DNA of 64,000 nucleotides from Jaltomata sinuosa. Its lineage: Eukaryota; Streptophyta; Magnoliopsida; Solanales; Solanaceae. Within the stretch, counting starts at the first letter, position 1. Each line of letters opens with the position of its first letter. Position numbers and translations under genes: made by a program. The stretch is taken from the NCBI GenBank assembly GCA_003996215.1, contig QJPP01001526.1, positions 62,001 to 126,000 of the forward strand. Direction: 5' to 3'. The notes under the pieces were generated by a model, which had not been told where the DNA came from, ran no database searches, and saw nothing but the letters and a program-made list of their open reading frames with translations. Below, one piece after another: positions 23,826 to 35,915 of the stretch.

Positions 23826-24600
23826 CTCTAAGCTCTTGAAAGTTGTCTCGTCTAGTTATAATAAAGTGTATCTCCTACGAATACACTCAATCTCTTTTTC
23901 ATGTAGTTTTTTGATACAATGTCTTACCAATAATATTTTTCTCTCTTCTCTTTTTTTTAGTACACAGTAAATCAATAGGACTTTAATGTTTGTTAAAAGT
24001 AGAATAAAAGACTTGAGGAAGGTTGAGATGAAACTATAAATTGGCCTTCGTAGAGCAGCTTGTTATAGTCTTCCATCTGGCCATTTGGCTCTTTGACAGA
24101 GATGACAACCCAAGAGATTTGATCCTTGAAAGGAGATTGATTGATCCTATATTTTCAATTATAATATTGAGCTTAATTGATTGCGTCTCCCGGTCTTGAT
24201 TTTCTGAGCTTCTTGGTACATTGTTTTCCTTTTTGGGCTTCCTTCAGTCACGCGATAAATCTATTTAATACTTCTTCAGAATAGATTTACTTTACTCCTT
24301 GGTACTTTTTTCCTTCTGGATGCCCTTCAATAAAACGTTGATTAGATACTCTTTAAATCTCTGTTACTTATTCCTTTGCTTGCTTCGTCAAATCATGCTT
24401 CTAATAAATCCTCAGAATCTCCTTAATCGCTTTTTTTGATTTGTGAGGAATCTTTCCTCTCTAGTAATTCCTTTATATGTCGTGCCTGACTCACTTCATT
24501 AATGAGTAAGCCGGCCTTCCATATATGGCTTGCTTCTCCAGTATAAGTTTCTTGCTTAATTAAATTAGTCACCATTAAAATTTTAACTATAATATTCTCC
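23826..24600 (-). repeat. Probable retroelement LTR, minus strand
   Basis: On the minus strand a purine-rich run (AAAAGAGGGAGAATATT, about 24591-24608) precedes this non-coding stretch, the arrangement of a polypurine tract followed by a 3' LTR. No second LTR or target duplication was found, so the boundaries are unknown. Confidence 0.35.
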
Positions 24601-24961
24601 CTCTTTTATGATAGCAATTTAAGAATTACAAGTTTAGTCAACTTTCCTGATGTGTCACTAAGTCGACTGTTAACTGATATGTGAGACTCCCCTTGAGTGT
24701 GAGAATTTCTCTGAGGGTTGACAATTGACTTTTGTGCTTCTGATCCCCGGTGTCTATTTTCTCCCTCTTCGACATTGGCAATAAAACATATACAGAGACA
24801 TATACAATATCAATGGAATGGAAAGTAAAGCTTAACTAGACATAAAAAGAAGCAAAACAACAAAATATATTAGGCAGTAATAAACAGTAGCAAGCAGTCA
24901 ACTGGACCTAGGTCCAAGTAAAATATTATTCAACACATACACCCAATAAAACACTTAATTA

Positions 24962-25549
24962 TTTTTACAAAAGTAAATGGGAGTCTTAACAATAGCATCC
25001 TTCATGACATCAGACTTCACAGTGATCGAAGTAGCAAAATCTTTAAATTTGGTGGAGACTATAGTGGAAAGTTCCTCGGTGCTCTGCTGAACCTTCATTG
25101 ATACTTTAATGGTCTCTTTAATAACTTGATCCACCTTAATATGAATGCAATCAATATCATCTTTTTGGTGGCCTCCTTAACTTTATCATGGGAAATTGAG
25201 TTGAAACCTGAAGATCCTTAAGGGAATTCAACTTTGCTTCCAATGTTGTCAACTTAGCAAGAATGTCAACAGAATGGTCTATAGTAGGAGGAATGAGAGG
25301 GGTTGAAGGTTTAGCCTCGGAAGAAGCAATAGCCAATGATCCATCAGAATCATACTTATGAACCCAAGAATCATCAATACGAGTATACCTCATACTAACA
25401 AAGGCTAAAGAATTGTAGAAATTCTTGACATGTAGGGGGAATTCATCAAAACTAATATTTCTTGCTACCATTATGTAAGTGATCAACAAGTCAATACTTG
25501 AAAGGTCTGAGGCATTATCCATATCACACCCTGACCTTTGGTGAGGCAC
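24962..25549 (-). pseudogene. Broken retroelement-associated ORF with coiled-coil segment
   Basis: The minus-strand frame 25549-25157 encodes 130 aa (ARNISFDEFPLHVKNFYNSL, then a heptad-like segment DILAKLTTLEAKLNSLKDLQ). After a frameshift near 25160-25190 coding continues in another frame to about 24962 with IKVDQVIKETIKVSMKVQQS and SDVMKDAIVKT before a stop. It lies just upstream of a polypurine-like run on the same strand, so it is in the place of a 3' extra (env-like) ORF or gag of a retroelement. I do not recognise the family; a host gene fragment is not excluded. Confidence 0.4.
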
Positions 25550-25559
25550 ACAACCCTAT

Positions 25560-26354
25560 ATGAGCACATGACCCTGGCGTATGTATACTAAATCATATAC
25601 AATTGACATTCTACACATGTAAGAAAATGTAACATACTAATAAAACTTTGACAGAAAAAACAATACATATGTATGGAAGAGGCTACTTCCTTAGTGATAG
25701 AATTGACTTAACACATATACACATCTGATAACATATAACAAGTCTATAAAACCTTTACGAGTATCTGACAATTGTACAACTATAACACTATTAGGACAAG
25801 GCCTTGACCTACCAATAATGTCTATATATACATCAATAGAAGTACTAGACTTAACCTAGATCTAGGCAGGAATATAGTTCATCGACTAATAATTAAAGTG
25901 CAGCAAATGTCTAACTAGATAAACTCTTGTGGTACAGTGCCATTAATAAGGATCCAAAATTCATCAATATTATCCTGCTCTAATTCGTGGACCATCAAAC
26001 ATCAAATCATTTGTGGTTGAATTGCACAATTTGATACCTCGAAAAACATACCGAAATAGATTTTTCAGAATATAGTTATTTGCCTGTCGGATAATTATTT
26101 TTAAGATATTTTACTAATTTTTTATCTCTATAGTAACTAACATGTGGTGGGTCTATAGGTCATGCCTTTACATAATATTTTAGTGTTTGTATAAGTTCAC
26201 AAATCAAAACACTATCATTATCAAAGGCAGTTATACGAGGAATGTCTGATACATGACATAGCTAAAAATTAAGACACCTATAGCATCAGATACCTGATAC
26301 AATAAGGGACTGTGATACTTGATACAGAAGGGTCTCTTTAGAAAGCGACCTGAT
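25560..26354. other. Non-coding region, possible LTR remnant
   Basis: Begins with ATCACACCCTGACCTTTGGT-like sequence seen at starts of some nightshade gypsy LTRs. No partner repeat or frame was found. Confidence 0.3.
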
Positions 26355-27425
26355 AATTGAAATTGGTGTAATTACTAGGGTAGTAATTACCAGTCTAATA
26401 ATTACACAGCCTAGTAATTACGATTACCTGTTTGTTTACCACAATGTAATTACAATATAATTACAAGTATACTGTTTGGTTGCACAAGTGTAATCACATG
26501 GTTATATTAAAATTTAAAAATAAAAGTTAATTATCAAAAACTAAAAATTTATACTAATCAAATAAGGGCCTTTATAAATAATATTAAATTATATATATAT
26601 ATATATATATATATTGTCTTTTGAAATATATTAATTAATAAACATATATTCTTAACTAATATTATAAAAAAAAAATTGATTTATATTTTTTAAATTAGTA
26701 TATTTTAATTAAATTAATTATAAAAATTTAAAGTACATGATTTTTAAGAACGTCATGAAATGCATTTTTAACAAAAAAATTTATATTATAAATATAATAT
26801 CATAAAATTATTAAAATATTTGATAAAAATATAATCTATCAATTCTAACTAAAAAATAAATGGCTTGCAATGTGAAATATCAAGTCAATACTAGTAAAAT
26901 AAGTATATTGGAACTGAAAATAATATAAGTTCAAAATTCAAAACAAAAAAGTTAACATAATACTCTTATGTCAAATTCAATATAATGTATTTAAATATGA
27001 TTCAAAAGAAAAGAAAAACCTAAGTCTATAACTTTATTCAACAATGAATTCTATTTTAATTTAAGAATTAGAATACTAACTAAATTATGCTAAATGAAAA
27101 AATAAATATAAAATAGATAATACGAACAATTGCATGAAATCACAAGAAGTAACGGTTTGAAAATGAGAAGGAAATAAAATATAAATAATATAAAATAAAA
27201 ATATATTTTTTAAAATTATTAGAATAATAAAATAAAATAGAATTTAAAATAATAAAAATAAAAAATAAATTTAAATGAGAAAATAAAAATAAAAATAAAA
27301 GGATAAAATTAAAAAATAATCACACTCAATTATCTATTAACTAAGTAATTATCTGATCAATTAAATATGTCAAACTGTATAATTATATTAATTACACCAA
27401 ATTCAATTCACATGGTGACTTTCGT
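26355..27425 (-). mobile_element. GTAATTAC-rich DNA transposon, copy B (inverted)
   Basis: Reverse-complement relative of 22073-23210: ATTGGTGTAATTACTAGGGT at the left matches the right end of copy A, and on the minus strand GTGAATTGAATTTGGTGTAA at the right matches the left end of copy A. Subterminal GTAATTAC copies are again present. Contains an (AT)n run at about 26594-26615. Confidence 0.65.
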
Positions 27426-27899
27426 ACAGTGGGTAGAGCCGCCTCCCAATTCAACCCCTGCATTTTCAACTTTTTCACAGTACTTGATAGCTAAAAGCAC
27501 AATTAATGATTGTAGATTCAGTTTTCACTGCCATCCATCTTCCTCCCACCTTCCTAATCCCCCAATAAAATTGATTTTTATTTTATTTTATCAAAGCTAC
27601 TACCCTTCAGTCAAAGCAAATGTAACTACGTACTCTCTCTCCACTCATTTGAATCATTAACAAATTTATGAGCATGAAAAATGTCAAATTCTTTTAGAGA
27701 AAATACATAGAAACCCCCTTTAACTTATCGCTTAAACTTCACGAATAATTAAATATATTTTTTAATAATTTTTAAATAATTAAATACCATTTCTAATATT
27801 GACGTGACATAAAAAAAAATAAAATTTGAGGTGCGATTTTTTTGAAAAAAACGAAAAATGGCCTCATATAATATTTTTTTCTTTATTTGGTTGTCTTCC

Positions 27900-28140
27900 C
27901 CAATTAACTTCTTCTCCATGAAAGCCATTGTAGCTTTCTTCTTTCTTGTCAACCACCTCTTCCATTTCTCTTCCTCCATCTTCATTCTCATCACTTTCAT
28001 TCCACCAATTTTTGGATAACCACTACTCTTTTCAACTTCACAATACCATCATCACATCATCTTTTTTCAGATTTTCAATTAAAGCTCTTGCAGCTTCAAC
28101 CTCATTAATCAATGGAGTAGAATTCATATAATTTCTTGAA
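27900..28140 (+). other. CT-rich open stretch inside the outer MULE
   Basis: A serine-rich frame (27946-28131) and a lysine/methionine-rich frame on the other strand overlap here. The composition is less AT-biased than the flanks and could be a captured host fragment, as MULEs often carry. No homology is recognised. Confidence 0.25.
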
Positions 28141-28440
28141 TAATCTCATCAATCGATATTTCGACTATCCAATTTTAATAATTCTCTGAAATTTCTCAGA
28201 AACAAGACACACCCATTTTTTTTTAATTCAACATAAAAATAACTCTGAAAAAACAGTCACAAAATCAAATCGATTACCCATTTTCAACTTGTAAAAGTCA
28301 CACCCACAAAGAGTTTAGAATTGACGACCTACTCCAATTGAAATTAACATAAAAAATTACACCCACAAACATAAAGTGATTTCTTATATAATTTTGAGAA
28401 AATATGATAGTAAAAATAAAATAAAATTGTACCTTGAATG

Positions 28441-28561
28441 ATGAAAGAGAGTGGGGTGGAGGGTTTGGAGAAGAAGAAAGGGGATGGAGGGGGGAGGAGG
28501 GGGGAGGAAGGGGGGGGGGGGTCTGGAGGAGAAGGAAGAGTGTGGGGGGCTTGGAAAAGAA
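28441..28561 (+). repeat. G-rich purine tract, left part
   Basis: Runs of four to twelve G separated by A or GA (for example GGGGGGAGGAGGGGGGAGG). With the right part at 31658-31739 it formed one purine tract of about 190 bp before the inner MULE split it. Confidence 0.85.
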
Positions 28562-28947
28562 GAGTTAATTTCCTAGATAGTCACCCAAGTTTTGAGAATT
28601 GCCTTTAAATATCACTCTTGTTTCATTTAGGACCAAAATATCACTCAACTATTATTATTTTCCTCAAAAAATACTAAACACCTCAAAAATCTTCTTCTCT
28701 CTTAGTTGGCATGCCACATCATTAAGCCTCATTTTTTTTTAAACAATAAACTTATTTAACTCATCAAACTCATTTAATTAAAATTATAATCTTATTATTA
28801 TTATTTTTTTTAAAAAGACATTAGTTTATTTAGAAGAAATTTTCATGGTTAAGAATCCTTTACCATACTTAAACTTTATATATATATTCTACTATAAATA
28901 AAAACTTTTTAACACTTAGTATAATGCCATCAATTTTGAATAGTTAT

Positions 28948-28950
<3 letters not shown>

Positions 28951-28979
<29 letters not shown>
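28951..28979. repeat. (AT)n microsatellite
   Basis: About 14 AT repeats in the inner MULE. Confidence 0.9.
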
Positions 28980-28982
<3 letters not shown>

Positions 28983-29580
28983 GAATATATAACACTTTTA
29001 ATAAGTTCAAACTGAACCATAATATACAAAACACTTCATGAACGTTAACTTACATTATTTAATCATACTATTATATAATGGATCAGTGATTTTAAAGATC
29101 AAATAATCATTAAAAAAATTAATTGTGTACTTTGAAACTCATACTTACAGTAACTTTCTTTTTGAAAAAAAAGTGAATAATATTCGTATCTTTATTTAAT
29201 GGACAGTAAAGTAGGAGAAAAATTATTATACTAAATCAATTAAAAAAATAAAATTTTAGCTTTTATTAGTGAGCAGATTAATCTCGTATAATGCGTGCGT
29301 TATTAAATTAAAATAAGCAACTCAACTAATTATTACTTGCTTTTCGTGATTTAGGATGATATACGGATAAAAATTGATGTTTAATTATATGATAAGATAA
29401 AATATAATATAACAATTAAAAAAAATAAAAATAGAGAATTAAATTATAATAAAAGTTAAATAATAAATTTCTCTTTTTTACAAACTTTTATCTATGTCAA
29501 CCTTACGAATTTTTTGAATAACTTTTATGGGCAATTATTTGCTTAAAATTCTCAGATAACTTACTTAGTAATTTCAAAAA

Positions 29581-31050
29581 TTCGGTTTCATGCCAGGACG
29601 GTCGACTACTGAGGCTATTCATCTCGTGAGGAGATTGGTGGAGCAGTATAGGGAGAGGAAGAAGGATTTGCATATGGTATTTATCGACCTAAAAAAGGCT
29701 TACGACAGAATTCCCAGGGAGGTTCTTTGGAGGTGCTTGGAGGTCAGGGGGGTACCCATGGCATACACTAAGGTGATTAGGGACATGTACGATGGCGCAA
29801 AGACTCGAGTTAGGTCAGCGGGGGGAGATTCAGAGCATTTTCCTGTGGGGATGGGATTGCACCAGGGATCGTCCCTTAGCCCCTTTTTATTTGCCTTGGT
29901 GATGGATGTGTTGATGCGGCAAATTCAAGGCGAGGTGCCCTGGTGTATGTTATTTGCGAACGACGTAGTTTTGATTGAGGAGACCCGCGAAGGAGTTAAC
30001 GACAAATTGGAGGTTTGGAGAAATACCCTGGAGTCTAAAGGGTTTAGGTTGAGCAGGACCAAGACGGAATATGTGGAGTGCAAGTTCAGTGAGGTGACAT
30101 ATGTGACCGACGTGGAAGTGAGGCTTGACACGCATGTCATCCAAAAAAGAGATAGCTTCAAGTACCTTGGGTCTATTATCCAGGGTAATGGTGAGATTGA
30201 CGAGGATGTGACCCATCGGATTGGTGCAGGGTGGATGAAATGGCGGCTCGCATCCGGGGTCTTGTGTGATAAAAAGGTGCCTCTCAAACTGAAAGGCAAG
30301 TTCTACAGAGTAGCAGTTAGACCGGCTATGTTGTATGGGGCGGAGTGTTGGCCGGTCAAGAACTCTCACGTTCAGAAGATGAAGGTGGCTGAGATGAGGA
30401 TGTTGCGCTGGATGTGTGGGTTTACTAGGAGGGATAGGCTTAGGAATGCGGATATTCGAGAGAAGGTGGGAGTGTCTTCCGTGGAAGATAAGATGCGGGA
30501 AGTGAGGTTGCGATGGTTTGGGCATGTGATGAGGAGAGGCACAGAGGCCCCTGTGCGGCGGTGTGAGAGGCTGGCTATGGATGGGTTTACGAGAGGTCGT
30601 GGTAGACCGAAGAAATATTGGAGAGAGGTGATTAGGCGGAATTTGGTGCATTTGCAGCTTACCGAGGACATGACCTTAGATAGGAAGGTGTGGAGGGCCA
30701 AGATTAGGGTAGTAGGTTAGTAGGTTGGTTGGTTTCTTTGTAGGAAGGAGTGCGGGGTTTTGTTGTCTTTTTAGTAGTTGAAAGGCTACGCTTGTAGCTT
30801 TTGTTTCTTCTGCGCCGGCTACTTGCTAGTGCGTTGTGTAGTTAGATTTTTATATTATTTTGTTGTAGTATAATTTTGTGTTTATCTGTTGTTTTGTTTA
30901 TTGGTTTTATCTCCTGGAGTGCTTTGAGCCGAGGGTCTATCGGAAACAACCTCTTTACTTCATTCTGGGGTAAAGGTATGGTCTGCGTACATCTTACCCT
31001 CCCCAGACCCACTTTGTGAGAATATACTGGGTATGTTGTTGTTGTTTGTT
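29581..31050 (+). mobile_element. RTE-clade LINE, 5' truncated
   Basis: Contains the RT-domain half of ORF2 followed by a 3' UTR ending in GTTGTTGTTGTTTG-type repeats. The 3' part has GAGGGTCTATCGGAAACA and GTCTGCGTACAT, recognisable in plant RTE LINEs and their SINE partners. The endonuclease half is missing, as expected for target-primed insertion that stopped early. The copy sits inside the inner MULE. No certain target duplication was found. Confidence 0.88.
29590..30720 (+). pseudogene. RTE LINE ORF2 C-terminal part: reverse transcriptase
   Basis: A 376-codon open frame without internal stops. Motifs in order: GFMPGRSTTEAI (its first residues lie before the ATG), FIDLKKAYDRIPR, GLHQGSSLSPFLF, then MLFANDVVLIEE at about residues 120-131, TKTEY, and a conserved C-terminal region with MRMLRWMCGFTRRDR and RRGRPKKYW-like sequence. 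In the RT active site the usual A-D-D is A-N-D, which removes a metal-binding aspartate and should kill activity although the frame is open. The ATG is internal, not a start. Confidence 0.92.
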
Positions 31051-31657
31051 TGGTAGAAAAATCTGCAGAAATTAGATTATTTATGATTTTTTTTTGTATA
31101 ATCTCCAGATAAATTTTTAGGTAATTTACATATATTTTTTTGTAGAGACTTGAGTTTGGTTAAATGAGTTTGATGAGTTAAATATGTCTATTATTTTTAA
31201 AAAAATGATGGTTTAATGGCGTGGCATGTCAACTAAAAGAGAAGGAGGCTTTTGAGAAAAATAGTGATAGTTGATTGATATTATTATTTTTAAAAAAATA
31301 AAAGTGATTTGTGTATGCAATCCTCAAAATAACTCTAGAAAAAAAGAGTCTAAGTACCAAAAAGGTTTTCTAACCATGAAAATTGCTTCTTAATAAATTA
31401 ATGTCTTTTTTAAAAATAATAATAATAAGATTATAATTTTAATTAAATGAGTTTGATGAGTTAAATAAGTCTATTGTTTAAAAAAAATGAGGCTTAATGA
31501 TGTGGCATGCCAACTAGGAGAGAAGAAGGCTTTTGAGGTGTTTAGTATTTTTTGAAGAAAATAGTAATAGTTGGATGATATTTTAGTCCTAAATGAAACA
31601 AAAGTGATATTTGAAGGCAATTCCCAAAACTTGGGTGACTATCTAGGGAATTAACTC

Positions 31658-31739
31658 GGAAAAGAAGGAAGGGGGTGGGGGGATCGAAGAAGAAAGAGGG
31701 TGGGGGGATCGAAGAAGAAAGAGGGTGGGGTGGGGGACT
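31658..31739 (+). repeat. G-rich purine tract with 25-bp tandem repeat, right part
   Basis: Begins with the GGAAAAGAA duplication, then two copies of a 25-bp unit starting ATCGAAGAAGAAAGAGGGTG (31683 and 31708). Confidence 0.85.
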
Positions 31740-31760
31740 TTTTATTTTTTAAATTTTTAT

Positions 31761-31762
<2 letters not shown>

Positions 31763-31816
<54 letters not shown>
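31763..31816. repeat. (AT)n microsatellite
   Basis: About 26 AT repeats within the right arm of the outer MULE. Confidence 0.95.
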
Positions 31817-31819
<3 letters not shown>

Positions 31820-33585
31820 TGGGTCACTTTTAAAAAAATAATTAACGTAGCAATAACATGGCAATGATGTGGCGCTGATTTGGCAGTGACGCGACGCGAT
31901 GCGTGTGTAATACACTCTCCATTTTGATAGTGGTGTTATATTTTTAGGGTGGTATTTAATCACTTGAAAATTGTAAAGGGGAGTATTTAATTGCCCGTAA
32001 AATTTAAGTGCTAAAGTAAATTGTGCAATCAAGTTTAGAGGAATTTTTATGTATTTTCTCATTCTTTTATTTGGGTCTATGAGTACATTGAAACAGAACA
32101 AAAAAAAAGAGGAAAGAGGAAAGCTTCATATAAAAGCTTGTAATTGAACCCAGTCTCCAAAAGCTTTTCTCATTCAATTGCTCCATCATACATTTCCTCA
32201 ACGCTATGTTTGTAATTGAACCCAGTCTCCAAAAACTTTTTTGATGAAACTCTAGGTATTTTAACTTCTTCACTACTTTCCCCTGTGTACCTGCCAAATA
32301 ATAACAATAAATGAAATCAAGTATTATCTTCATTTATCCTAAAATAAACATTTCCTAATTAAACAAATCTCAGGGAACAGTGAAGATTCATAGGGTCTTT
32401 CTGTCTAGGTGGAGGTAGTCCATTTCTATAGTACCGCTATATAGGAATTTAAATATGCATTGCTACTTCAGAAAAAAAATATATGCATTTTTTCGCTTAT
32501 AAGAGCGATACTGCGTTCTTTTGGCTACTCAAAATTAGAAAAAGTATTAAAGATAGCTAGCATAGTCATACATTAACTTTTTCCTGAGTGCATTATGTTT
32601 TGACTGTTATTTTTTAGAAAGATGATAGTATTATAATCGGGAAAACTAAAAAGAAAAGGAAGACACTCAATTTTTAAAACAAAAAAATAATTACTTAGTA
32701 ATATTGTCTTATTTCCTTTCCTTATGAAAAAAAAAAGTTTAAAAGAAGCAACAATATTAAAGATTAAGACAGGCATTTATACTTACTCATTAATTTATTT
32801 CTGAAATTCAGGATATCTTGTCGAAAGAAACTCAGCTAGCTTTTGACGTGTTATTTCAACAGCTGAACAAATATACCTTCCTTTTGCATTAGGATTTTCA
32901 AGAAGGAAGACGTGAGCATTTATCACATCATCTACATGTACAAAAGGTACATGTGGAGGGTAAGCCATACTATAATTTTGATGACCTGCACAATATTTTC
33001 AACTACTATTTAGCAATACATACATTGATGTTCTAGGACAAAGCATATATGAAAACTCATACATACACGAAAAGAGAATAAGTATAATTTTAGAGTTAAT
33101 TTCACATATGATTATTGAATATTATTCGTTATAACATTAAAGTCAATTTTTTTGTTACATTAAAGAAATTGAATTTACACACTAGAATAACTATATACAT
33201 ACCAAGAATCATTTCCATGGATGAACGAACAGAGCCAGGAATTTGAGGAGTAATAAAAGGGCCATGTATCCAAGTTGGGATTACAGTCACAAGATCAATT
33301 CCATTTTTTTCTGCAAATTCCAGAGCTGCCTTTTCTGTTAATGTCTTGCTGATCGTGTAAGAACTTGCAAAAGGCTTTAAAGTTCTTACAAGATCTACGT
33401 CTGTCCACGAGCTTTCGTCTACTATATCTGAATTCTTAACCATAATTGTAGTTGAACTAGAAGTGTATACAACACGTTTAACTGACTATGAATTAAGACA
33501 TGCCTGTAAAATACCTAAAGCCCCATCGATAGATCATTTTGTTATTGTTTCTTCACTTTCTTTGTTCTCAAAATCAAGTGGATGT

Positions 33586-33850
33586 TGTTAAAACTGTCTT
33601 TACTTTTACATATTCATCACCAACAAACTTACATTCACTTTGAGAGAAGAAGAAGAAGAAGAGAAATCTAGATATTTTTTTGTATTATGAAGAGTAAAGC
33701 TGGAGTAGTGGTTATATACCCACTACACGTGTCTAAACAGTGGTCCCCACTTATAACAACTTGTAACTAACACCTAACAATGTCATTTGACACTACTTAC
33801 CACTACAATATCCAGCTGTACATTGACACATCAACAGTTAGTTGTTAATA
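33586..33850 (-). repeat. 3' LTR of the copia element
   Basis: 265 bp, the partner of 37835-38104, differing by a shorter (GAA)n run and roughly 14 substitutions by eye. It is preceded on the minus strand by the polypurine tract CTTGAGGGGGAG. Confidence 0.95.
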
Positions 33851-35508
33851 CTCCCCCTCAAGCTGGAGTGGAAGACATCTAGAACTCCAAGCTTGGACAT
33901 CAAGAATTGGTGTTGAGCTGTCCCTAGTCCTTTGGTAAGCAAGTATGCTAACTGGAATTTGGAACCAACAAATTCTGGTTTAATTAGTCCTTCTTTAAGC
34001 TTGTCTCTTACAAAGTGACAATCTATTTCGATGTGCTTGGTTCTCTCATGAAAGATTGGATTGGAGGCTATCTGTAGAGCTGCCTTATTGTCACAACAAA
34101 GTCTTACAGGTGTAATGACATGCACCTGCAAATCCTTCAACAAACCAACCAACCAAATAATTTCTGCTACATCTCCTGCCATACTTCTATACTCTGCTTC
34201 TGCAGAGCTTCTACTCATTGTACGCTGCTTCTTTGACTTCTAGGAAATCAAGGAATCCCCCAGTTGTACTACATATCCTGTCACAGATCTTCTCGTGTTA
34301 GGACAAGCTGCCCAGTCTGCATCACAGTATGCTGTGATGTGAGTAATAGGTGCTTTCCTCAGTAACACTCCTTGACCTGGAGATGTTTTCATGTATCTGA
34401 GCACTCTCAAGGCTACCTCCCAATGTGACCTTTTCGGAAGTTGCATGAACTGGCTAAGAACTTGGACTGCAAAACATATATCTGGTCTAGTAATAGTTAA
34501 GTATATCAGTTTGTCAATCAGTTGCTGATAACTGTGCACATCCTCTAATAGTGGATCATCAATTTTTCCAACTAGTGTGTCATACTCCACTGTAGTGAGT
34601 TTTACATTCACTTCCATAGGTGTAGCAGCCGGCTTAGCTCCACTCAACTCTACTGTAGATAACAACTCTAGTGTGTACTTCCTCTGATTGAGTAAGATCC
34701 CTTTCTCAGACCTCAAAATTTCTATTCCCAAAATATATTTGAGTTGTCCCAGATCTTTAACTTTAAACTTGCTGTGCAGAGTACTTTGTGCATCATCAAC
34801 CAATTGTTTACTGCTTCCTGTAATAAAAAAATCATCAACATAAACCAACACTATCACTATATCAGAACCAGACTGCTTAGTGAACAATGAATGATCATGC
34901 AGGCTTTGGATGTATCCAGCATCCAGTAAGGCAGTGGAAAGCTTGATATTCCACTGTCTAGACGCTTGTTTCAGGCCATACAAAGACTTCAGAAGTTTAC
35001 ATACTTTGTGCTCCCCCTGTCTGTGAAAACCTTGAGGCAAGGCCATGTAAACCTCTTCATAAAGATCACATTGCAAAAACGCATTGTTAACATCCATTTG
35101 TAGGAGAGGCCAGTCCTTCGAAGTAGCAATGCTAATAATTGTTCTCACTGTGACCATTTTTGCAACGGGTGAGAATGTTTCATGATAATCCAACCCTTCT
35201 TTTTGAGTGTAGCCTTTAGCTACCAATCGTGCTTTGTACTTATCCATAATCCTATCTACCTTATATTTTATTTTAAACACCCATTTGGAGCCTATTGCTT
35301 GCTTCCCAGTTGGTAAATCAACAATCTTCCATGTTTTGTTGCTTTCTAAAGCTACTACTTCATCAGCCATTGCACTAACCCACCTGTCATCTTGTGATGC
35401 TTCTTTGAATGACTTTGGCTCCACATGAGAAGAAAAACACCCAAATAAGCTTGATAGGGAAGAGACAAGTGAGATTAGTGCACATAGTTGGATATAGGAT
35501 AGGCACAA
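33838..35508 (-). pseudogene. copia reverse transcriptase and RNase H
   Basis: The 35508-34240 frame has SKWVFKIKYKVD, KGYTQKEGLDYHETFSPVAK, LLQMDVNNAFLQ and the catalytic YVDDFFITGSS. It stops at 34242-34240 where copia proteins have tryptophan before K-S-K-K-Q, and the same frame resumes to 33838 with the RNase H end (SSAEAEYRSMA, FHERTKHIEIDCHFVRDK). Apart from this nonsense codon the region is open. A linker of 142 codons (35903-35475) precedes it in another frame. Confidence 0.93.
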
Positions 35509-35915
35509 TTAGCAGATGAATTTTTTCTGGTGACATAGTCACTGAGCCACACATGTGGCTTTGAAACTCTAGTAGGTCTTGACTGTGAAACTCTAGTAGG
35601 TTTTGAGTGTTCTGCTAGTTGGGCTTCTGCAGGAACATCTGGTATGTGGAGTGGATGAGCCTCCGGAACAACACCATTTGCATCCTCAGGAACATCACCA
35701 TCCGCATCTACTACTTGATTAAGATCACTCCCATTGCCAGGATCATTTACTTCTAGGAGATGAGTTGTGTCTGTAATGAACTCCCCTTGCAGGTTTGAAA
35801 TCTGAACAGATTCAGAACTTGAAATAACATCACCAACAATGGTAGTGTCATCAGCAATAACCATAGGGATTGTACTGTGATCAGGATCAAGTGACTCAAA
35901 CATGTCTGTCTGATC

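Larger units (their letters stand above)
28562..31657. mobile_element. Mutator-like element (inner MULE) with ~300-bp TIRs
   Basis: Perfect 9-bp duplications GGAAAAGAA flank it (28553-28561 and 31658-31666). The terminal inverted repeats start GAGTTAATTTCCTAGATAGT at the left and run about 300 bp (to about 28870 at the left and 31346 at the right) with high identity. A third, partial copy of the repeat lies at 31145-31345 in the orientation of the right TIR. No transposase is present; an RTE LINE occupies the middle. Confidence 0.93.
27697..32060. mobile_element. Mutator-like element (outer MULE), 9-bp target duplication
   Basis: Ends GAGAAAATACATAGAAA (27697) and, inverted, GAGAAAATACATAAAAA (from 32060). 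The resemblance continues for roughly 100 bp. It is flanked on both sides by ATTCTTTTA (27688-27696 and 32061-32069), a perfect 9-bp duplication, which is the Mutator hallmark. No transposase survives. A second MULE is inserted inside (28562-31657), so the original element was about 1.26 kb. It lies about 105 bp beyond the last exon of the minus-strand reductase pseudogene. Confidence 0.9.

Noticed and set aside
25157..25549. Intact host gene
   Set aside because: Coding continues in another frame after a shift and the context is a retroelement end, so it is treated as a relic.
29950..30651. Minus-strand open frame of 233 codons (and further minus frames at 29925-30299 and 30372-30701)
   Set aside because: These overlap the LINE reverse transcriptase on the other strand and have no family resemblance; they are shadows of a GC-balanced coding region.
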